A DNA stretch of 64,000 bases from Salinispora pacifica CNR114 (GTDB lineage: Bacteria; Actinomycetota; Actinomycetes; Mycobacteriales; Micromonosporaceae), in NCBI RefSeq assembly GCF_000514775.1, contig NZ_AZWO01000016.1:8079-72078 (forward strand), in the 5' to 3' direction. Shown here piece by piece: positions 59,001 through 64,000 of the stretch. Position numbers and translations under genes: made by a program. A model generated the notes under the pieces. That model worked only from the letters and a program-made list of their open reading frames with translations, was not told the origin of the DNA and did not search any database. Every line of letters starts with the position of its first letter. Positions within the stretch are counted from its first letter, which is position 1.

Positions 59001-62000
59001 GTGCGCGGCGAGCAGCCGGGCGGTCCGGTTGGCCCGGGCGTCCAGCCGCTCGTACGTCAGCGAGCGCGCGTGGTCCACGACGGCGACCGCGTCGGGCCGC
59101 TCGGCCAGCCGCCGCGCGAACAGGGCCGGCAGGGTCTCCTCGTCGACCTCGCGGGGAGCGCCGTTGAAGCGTTCAAGGACCAGGTGACGCTCGCCGGGGT
59201 TGAGGACCTCCGCCTGCGAGACAGGCTCGCCGGGCGCCGCGACCAGGGCCGCGACCAGGGTGCGCAGCCGTTCCCCGATCCGCTCGGCCGTCTCCTGGTC
59301 GAAGAGCTCGGTGGCGAACTCCAGCCGGCAGACCAGCGATCCGGCGCTGCCGTCGGCCTCCGTGTGCTCGGTGAAGCTGAAGACCAGGTCGAACTTGGCG
59401 GAGCGGATGCGGAACGGCACGGGCTCCACGCCGAGCCCGGCCAGATCCAGCTCCTCGCCGACGCGGGCGTGATAGCCGACCATCACCTGGAACAGTGGGT
59501 TCCGGGACAGTGACCGGGTCGGGTTGAGCTTCTCGACGACCGACTCGAACGGCACGTCCGCGTGGGAGAACGCCGCCAGGTCCGTCTCGCGGACCCGGGC
59601 CAGCAGCTCGGTGAAGCTCGGGTCGCCGCTCAGGTCGGTGCGCAGGACGAGCGTGTTGACGAAGAAGCCGACCAGGTCGTCCAGCGCCTCGTCGCCGCGG
59701 CCCGCGATGGGTGAACCGAGCGGGATGTCCGTTCCCGCCCCCAGCCGGTGCAGCAGGGCGGCGACGGCCGCGTGTACGACCATGAACATGCTGGCGCCGG
59801 TCTCGCGGGCGATCCGCCTGAGTCCTTCGTGGATGTCTGGGTCGAACGCGATGTCCAACTCGGCGCCGGTGAAGGCGGGGCGGGCCGGGCGGGGCCGGTC
59901 GGTGGGCAGCTCCAGCTCCTCCGGCGCCCCGTCCAGGACCGAGTGCCAGTGGTCCAGCTGGCGGGCGGCCAGGCTGTCCGCATCCGCCGGGTCGCCGAGT
60001 AGCCGCTGCTGCCACAGCGCGTAGTCGGCGTACTGGACCGGCAGCGGCTCCCAGCTGGGGGCGGTGCCGCCGTCGAGGCGGGACGCGTAGGCCGTGCCGA
60101 GGTCGCGCAGGAATGGCCGGTCCGACCATTCGTCGGTGGTGATGTGGTGCAGCAGGATCACAACGACGTGCTCGTCCGGCGTCACCTCGATGACCGTGGC
60201 CCGCAGCGGCAGTTCGGCGGCGAGGTCGAAGGGTCGGTTGATCGCGGCGTCGACCAGGCCGGGCACCTCGTTCTCGGCGGCCCGCAGGTGCTCGACCGCG
60301 GGCTGGGACTCCTCGGCGGATAGGACCCGCTGGAAGGCCTGGCCATCGCGTTCCGCGAAGACGGTGCGCAGGGCCTCGTGACGGGCCGTCACGTCGGCGA
60401 GGGCCGCGGTCCAGGCGTCCAGGTCCAGGGCCCCGCGCAGCCGCATGACCAGCGGGAAGTTGTACGCCGTGGAGGTGCACTCGATGTGCTGGATGACCCA
60501 CAGCCGCTGCTGGGCGTGAGACAGCGGCAGCTCGGCGGGCCGCTCACCGATGGTCAGCGCGGGCTGGGCGGCACCCCCGGAGCGGGCCACGCGGTCCACC
60601 AGCTCCGCCACGGTGGGCGCCTCGAACAGGTCGCGGATGGCGAGCTCGGCGGCGAGCGCGGTGCGGGCGCGGCTGATCAGGCGGGTGGCCAACAGGGAGT
60701 GGCCGCCCAGCTCGAAGAAGTCGCTGTCGATGCCGACGCTGCCCACGGGCAGGCCGAGAATCTCCGCGAACAGCGCGCACAGCGTCTCCTCCGCTGGGGT
60801 GCGCGGGGTGCGGCTGGGGCCCGTCCCGCCGAAATCGGGGGCGGGCAGCGCACGAACGTTCAGCTTGCCGTTGACGGTCAGCGGGAGTGTGGCGACGGGC
60901 ACCAAGGCGGCCGGAACCATGTAGTCCGGCAACCCGGCCTTCACCTGCTCGCGCAGGCGCTGCAGGAGCTCTTCCCCCGCCTCGGCGCCGGCCTCAGGTA
61001 CGAAGTATCCGACCAGGCGTTTGCTGCCGGTCGCCTCGCTGACGATCACGGCGGCGTGCGCCACCTCGGGGTGCGCCGACAGGGCGGCGGCGATCTCACC
61101 CAGTTCGATTCGGTACCCGCGGATCTTCACCTGGTCGTCGGTGCGGCCGAGGAAGTCCAGCAGACCGTCGGGGCGCTGCCGAACGAGGTCTCCGGTGCGG
61201 TACATCCGCATCCCCGGCGCCCCGAACGGGTCCGCGACGAACCGCTCGGCGCTCAGGCCGGGCCGGTCGTGGTAGCCGCGGGCCAGGCCGGTGCCCGCGA
61301 TATACAGCTCGCCGGGGCAACCTGGCGGGACCGGTCGCAGCATGGCGTCCAGGACGTAGGCGCGGGTGTTGCGGATGGGCAGGCCGACCGTGGGGGTGGC
61401 GCTGTCGGCGGTGGAGCCGCCCAGGGTGTTGATCGTGTACTCGGTCGGGCCGTACAGGTTGTAGCCGTACGTGCCGTCAGTGCGACGCAGCTTCGTCCAC
61501 ACCGTGTCCGAGACGGCCTCGCCGCCGAGCAGGACGAGCGCGGGGCGGTGCTTCCCGGCCTCCTCGTCGTGATCGAGGAGGCCCTCCTCGATGAGTAACT
61601 GGGCGTAGGTGGGCGTCACGTTGACCACGTCGATGCGGTGGCTGTCACAGTAGGCGACCAGGGCCTCGGCGTCGCGGCGGAGCTCCTCGTCGCAGACGTG
61701 GACCTCATGGCCCTCGACGAGCCATAGCAGTTCCTCCCAGGACATGTCGAAGGCGAAGGAGACGGTGTGCGCGATACGTAGTCGCCGTCCACCGGCCGAG
61801 GCGATCGCCGGGTCGAAAATCTCCTTCTGGTGGTTGAGCTGCATGTTCGTCAGGCCCCGGTAGGGGGTGACGACACCCTTGGGCGTGCCGGTGGAGCCGG
61901 ACGTGTAGATGACGTACGCCGGGTGCTCAAGGCGGTCCACCCGGTCCTGGGCGAACGCGGGCCGCTCGGCGTCGCTGACCTCGCCACCCGGGAGCCCGAC

Positions 62001-64000
62001 CAGCTCGGCCACCACGGCCTCGTCATCCAGCAGTACTTCCGGGGCGAGCGGGCCGGCCTCGCCGCGCAGGGCCGGGGCCACGGCGGTGGTGGACAGCAGG
62101 CACAGCGGCCCGGTGTCCGCGATCATCAGCCGTAGCCGGTCCGCCGGGTGGTCCAGGTCCAGCGGCAGGTACGCCGCTCCCGTGCGCAGTACGGCGAACA
62201 GCGCGGCCACCATCTCGATGGAACGCGGCAGTGCCAGGGCGACGGTCTTCTCCGGTCCGGCACCCCGGGCGAGCAGCAGCCGGGCGATCCGGTTGATGTG
62301 CGCGTCCAGTTCGGCGTACGTGAGGGCGCGCTCGCCGAAGACCAGGGCGACGGCGTCCGGGGTACGGGCCACCTGGGCGGTCAGCATGTCCGCGACGGTC
62401 TCGTTCGGCAACGGCTCCTGACTTCCCGCCCAGTCGGTGGCGAGGGACTCGCGCTCGCCGGGCAGCAGCAGGTCCAGGGTGCCGGTGCGGGCGGTCAGGT
62501 CGCCGATCAGTCGCTCCACGAGGGCGCCGAAGCGGTCCAGAGTGGCCGCTGCCTGTTCGTCATCCACCAGGTCGGGGCGGTACTCCAGTTTGACCTGGAC
62601 CGTCTCGGCCGGGTTGACGATCAGCGTCATCGGGTAGTGGGTGGCGTCCACGCTACCCACGCCGGTGATGCCGTGGCTCTCCGCCAGCTGTCGGAAGGCG
62701 CCCTCGTCAGCGAAGTTCTGCAGGACATACAGGGTGTCGAAGAGAGTCGGATGGCCGCCGGCGCGCTGGAGTTCGGCGAGGCCCAGGTACTCGTGGTCCA
62801 TCAGCGTGACCCGCTCGGCCTGGATGCGACGCAGTAGGTCACCGATTGGCTCGGCCGGATCGAGGGTGATCCGCTGGGGCACGGTGTTGAGGAACATGCC
62901 GATGGTGGTCTCGACCCTGGCTACGTCCGCGGGGCGGCCGGCAACGGTGGCGCCGAACACCACGTCGTCGCGGCCCACGGTGGCGGACAGGACCAGCGCC
63001 CATGCGGCGGACAGCACCGCGTTGATGGTCAGGCCGTGCTCGCGGGCGGAGGATCGCAACCGCTCACTCAGCGGCCGGCCCAGGCTGAGGGTGCGGCGGT
63101 GCGGGATGGTCGGCTCGTCGCCGCGTTCCCGGGCAATGAGGGTGGGCTCGTCCAATCCCGCGAGGGCGCTACGCCAGGTCTCGAGGGCCGCGTCGAAGTC
63201 CTGGCCGGCGAGCCAGCTCAGGTAGTCGCGGTAGCTGCCGGCGGCGGGCAGGGCGCTGTCGTCGCCGGACGCCGCGTACAGCTCCAGGAACTCGTCGAGG
63301 AAGAGGGACTGGGACCAGCCGTCCCACGCGATCAGGTGGTGGCTGAGCATCAGGCGGTCGGTGGTGTCGGTGAGCCGGATCAGGGTGAGCCGGAACAGCG
63401 GGGGTGCCGCCAGGTCGAACCGCTTGTGCCGGTCGGCGTCGGAGATCGCCGCGAGCCGGGCCCGCCGCTCGGTCTCGGGCAGGCCGGTCAGGTCGATCTC
63501 GGTGAGCGGTGCGGGCAACTCGGAGGGCGGGCAGACGAACTGCGCGGGCTCCGGGAGACCGTCGCTGACGATGCCCGCGCGCAGGCTGGGGTGCCGGCGC
63601 AGCAGGGTCGCGCAGGCGGCGCGCAGCCGGTCGGCGTCGAGCCGGCGGTCGAAGTCGAAGGTGTCCTGCGCGGTGTAGACGTCCAGCGCCGTCGTGTCGT
63701 AGCTGGCGTGGAAGTAGATCCCCTCCTGGAGCGGCGACAGCGGCCAGATGTCGGCCACCGGCGCCGGGCTGACCCCTTCGACCAGGTCGATGTCGGCCTG
63801 GGTGAGGGTGACCAGCGAGACGTCCGAGGGGGTGAGGCCGGGGCGGGTGCCGGGGGCGGCGGTCCGGCCGACGAGGTCACGCAGGGCGTCGGCCCAGGCC
63901 TCGCCCAGGGCGTGGACGTCGTCCTCGGTCAGTGCGGTGCCGTCTGGCCAGGTCCAGGTGGCGCGCAGTTCGGGGCCGTCCGGGGTCTCCGCGCACACGA
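56052..64000 (-). CDS. Nonribosomal peptide synthetase, hydroxamate-siderophore type (5' end beyond window)
   Basis: About 2650 C-terminal residues are visible, numbered from the right edge. Residues 1-75 end an epimerisation-like domain ([20 protein letters not shown]). Then C1 (about 80-500, HHLIAWDG), A1 (540-1035, [11 protein letters not shown]), T1 (LGGHSLL near 1098), C2 (1155-1590, HHITTDEW), A2 (1620-2105, [11 protein letters not shown]), T2 (LGGHSMA near 2159) and a terminal C3 (2215-2635) with [10 protein letters not shown]1 specificity residues read DMENLGLINK, known for N5-hydroxyornithine-type substrates; A2 reads DVFILGAVNK, probably another N5-acylated hydroxyornithine. There is no thioesterase, so C3 may release the product as a diketopiperazine, as proposed for erythrochelin. 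Confidence 0.9.
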   Translation of the reverse strand, partial: VCAETPDGPELRATWTWPDGTALTEDDVHALGEAWADALRDLVGRTAAPGTRPGLTPSDVSLVTLTQADIDLVEGVSPAPVADIWPLSPLQEGIYFHASYDTTALDVYTAQDTFDFDRRLDADRLRAACATLLRRHPSLRAGIVSDGLPEPAQFVCPPSELPAPLTEIDLTGLPETERRARLAAISDADRHKRFDLAAPPLFRLTLIRLTDTTDRLMLSHHLIAWDGWSQSLFLDEFLELYAASGDDSALPAAGSYRDYLSWLAGQDFDAALETWRSALAGLDEPTLIARERGDEPTIPHRRTLSLGRPLSERLRSSAREHGLTINAVLSAAWALVLSATVGRDDVVFGATVAGRPADVARVETTIGMFLNTVPQRITLDPAEPIGDLLRRIQAERVTLMDHEYLGLAELQRAGGHPTLFDTLYVLQNFADEGAFRQLAESHGITGVGSVDATHYPMTLIVNPAETVQVKLEYRPDLVDDEQAAATLDRFGALVERLIGDLTARTGTLDLLLPGERESLATDWAGSQEPLPNETVADMLTAQVARTPDAVALVFGERALTYAELDAHINRIARLLLARGAGPEKTVALALPRSIEMVAALFAVLRTGAAYLPLDLDHPADRLRLMIADTGPLCLLSTTAVAPALRGEAGPLAPEVLLDDEAVVAELVGLPGGEVSDAERPAFAQDRVDRLEHPAYVIYTSGSTGTPKGVVTPYRGLTNMQLNHQKEIFDPAIASAGGRRLRIAHTVSFAFDMSWEELLWLVEGHEVHVCDEELRRDAEALVAYCDSHRIDVVNVTPTYAQLLIEEGLLDHDEEAGKHRPALVLLGGEAVSDTVWTKLRRTDGTYGYNLYGPTEYTINTLGGSTADSATPTVGLPIRNTRAYVLDAMLRPVPPGCPGELYIAGTGLARGYHDRPGLSAERFVADPFGAPGMRMYRTGDLVRQRPDGLLDFLGRTDDQVKIRGYRIELGEIAAALSAHPEVAHAAVIVSEATGSKRLVGYFVPEAGAEAGEELLQRLREQVKAGLPDYMVPAALVPVATLPLTVNGKLNVRALPAPDFGGTGPSRTPRTPAEETLCALFAEILGLPVGSVGIDSDFFELGGHSLLATRLISRARTALAAELAIRDLFEAPTVAELVDRVARSGGAAQPALTIGERPAELPLSHAQQRLWVIQHIECTSTAYNFPLVMRLRGALDLDAWTAALADVTARHEALRTVFAERDGQAFQRVLSAEESQPAVEHLRAAENEVPGLVDAAINRPFDLAAELPLRATVIEVTPDEHVVVILLHHITTDEWSDRPFLRDLGTAYASRLDGGTAPSWEPLPVQYADYALWQQRLLGDPADADSLAARQLDHWHSVLDGAPEELELPTDRPRPARPAFTGAELDIAFDPDIHEGLRRIARETGASMFMVVHAAVAALLHRLGAGTDIPLGSPIAGRGDEALDDLVGFFVNTLVLRTDLSGDPSFTELLARVRETDLAAFSHADVPFESVVEKLNPTRSLSRNPLFQVMVGYHARVGEELDLAGLGVEPVPFRIRSAKFDLVFSFTEHTEADGSAGSLVCRLEFATELFDQETAERIGERLRTLVAALVAAPGEPVSQAEVLNPGERHLVLERFNGAPREVDEETLPALFARRLAERPDAVAVVDHARSLTYERLDARANRTARLLAAHGVGAESVVGVAVPRSADMIATVLAVLKLGAAFLPLDLAQPADRLAHMIEDSGAALVVGTEPVAGKIPPVADVPLVLLDAPQTATELEALSEAAIEGVRVGLDQAAYVIYTSGSTGRPKGVVVPHEGIASLVATAVDRMGLEPDSRVLQFASIGFDVFVFELAMALCHGGRLVLITDEARVAGPALTDFLTDQRITHMILPPSLVSALPPGCELPEGSTVLVGTETVPPDLFERFGATANLICAYGLTEATVNSTLWAAREYGGRPGGRVPIGRPDPNTRCYVLDDQLRPVPPGVVGELYVAGRGLALGYLGRAGLTSERFVADPFGAAGRRMYRTGDRARWRADGNLDFLGRVDTQVKVRGFRIELGEIEAALASHPSVAQAAVLPDRDGDIVRLIGYAVPGSGEPDPQELRAHVAGLVPEYMVPTLVVALDGPLPLTPNGKLDRKALPMPDWSTMTGDARPATETQARLAALFCDILRLDNVGIHDNFFALGGHSMASMRLLGRIRAECGVELSIRDVFDALTVAGLAGKLEGAAAARPALQPTEDAGGGLLPAAPVQRWQWESHRRAPGFDSALVLRSSEGGVDAEVLATALADLVARHEPLRTAFTEHDGGLLQLPVEGTALAVDRCADLDARLAELAAANPDLEHDAPLRACLLTDPAGAQALLLTMHYLAVDEWSVVPLFRDLTTAYAARAMGRAPEWEPLPVTYRDYTRWAHEVLGDLADPDSRGGQQLAYWRRTLHDAPPELALPTDGPRLSAEGGDYVGFVLDEHLHAAVDELARATGTSMFMVLHSALAALLTGHGAGTDLPIGTMVAGRGDDQLADLVGCFLNTVVLRTDTAGDPAFTELLTRVRETTLNALERQDVPFDAVVRATGLPPQGPQVMVIHHEQADLGQLEGGMGSFHAVPTGTARTELTLSFYEPPGDGPVHCELSYAHSLLGPAKARQLADELQTLLRTAAADPEQPLSELFIAESTRSDDV

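Noticed and set aside
56187..59513. Forward open frame of 1108 codons opposite the NRPS
   Set aside because: It is the antisense shadow of a GC-rich coding sequence. It has no domain, a Gly/Arg/Gln-rich composition and no ribosome site, while the reverse strand has complete NRPS motifs.
1..64000. CRISPR arrays, rRNA or tRNA genes
   Set aside because: No regularly spaced direct repeats and no GGTTCGA-type T-arm with a matching acceptor stem were found by eye. A tRNAscan search would be needed to exclude a degenerate tRNA.

Overview
The window is high-GC actinobacterial DNA with strong G/C in third codon positions, GTG and TTG starts, ATGA/GTGA gene overlaps, DUF397/XRE pairs, IdeR-type iron boxes, CebR boxes and a Streptomyces-style trp leader. 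Gene content (NgcEFG, GH48 cellulase, GpgS, DUF3159, DUF5753 regulators, MbtH plus NRPS) fits the family Micromonosporaceae (Micromonospora or Salinispora type). The genus is an inference from gene content, not from a marker gene.

Layout. 1-5.4 kb: end of a secreted protein gene, then a MurR/RpiR regulator with a clear palindromic operator, a 32-codon micro-ORF and an NgcEFG-type N-acetylglucosamine/chitobiose importer. 5.4-13.6 kb: ordinary single genes (polymerase-like protein, nucleotidyltransferase, amidohydrolase, membrane hydrolase, HAD phosphatase, haloalkane dehalogenase, D-2-hydroxyacid dehydrogenase). 13.7-26.1 kb: a plastic region built from repeated and decaying copies of three genes (SDR oxidoreductase, 2H phosphoesterase/RNA-ligase-like protein, DHA2-type MFS exporter), with an AraC pseudogene, a TetR unit and a CBM2-GH18 chitinase. 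26.1-30.8 kb: glucosyl-3-phosphoglycerate synthase, a fused TrpE-TrpG anthranilate synthase with an intact Trp leader peptide, and a FGGY sugar kinase. 30.9-35.8 kb: a GH1 beta-glucosidase diverging from a GH48 cellulase, with three CebR-like boxes between them; the GH48 reading frame is cut by one in-frame TAG. 35.8-42 kb: transposase remnants, DUF3159, a streptogrisin-like protease, a DUF397/XRE pair facing four tiny overlapping genes, and a kinase pseudogene carrying a near-perfect palindrome. 42-46 kb: small stress and regulatory genes, including ArsR next to an internally deleted acetyltransferase.

46.3-64 kb is a hydroxamate siderophore locus: an iron-boxed GNAT acetyltransferase; a four-gene operon (two FecCD-type permeases, a FecE-type ATPase, an amidohydrolase); a divergent pair of ABC exporter half-transporters; and an MbtH protein overlapping the 3' end of a large NRPS that runs off the right edge. 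The visible NRPS part reads (E-like end)-C-A-T-C-A-T-C. The first A domain has the specificity code DMENLGLINK, known for N5-hydroxyornithine-type substrates. The protein ends in a condensation domain and has no thioesterase. This matches an erythrochelin-like diketopiperazine-terminated siderophore (inference). IdeR-type boxes sit upstream of the GNAT gene, the importer operon and the exporter operon.

How the parts fit: the left half serves chitin and cellulose use (NgcEFG, GH18, GH48, GH1), each under its own repressor signal, and the right end serves iron acquisition. Between them lies a zone rich in pseudogenes and duplications.
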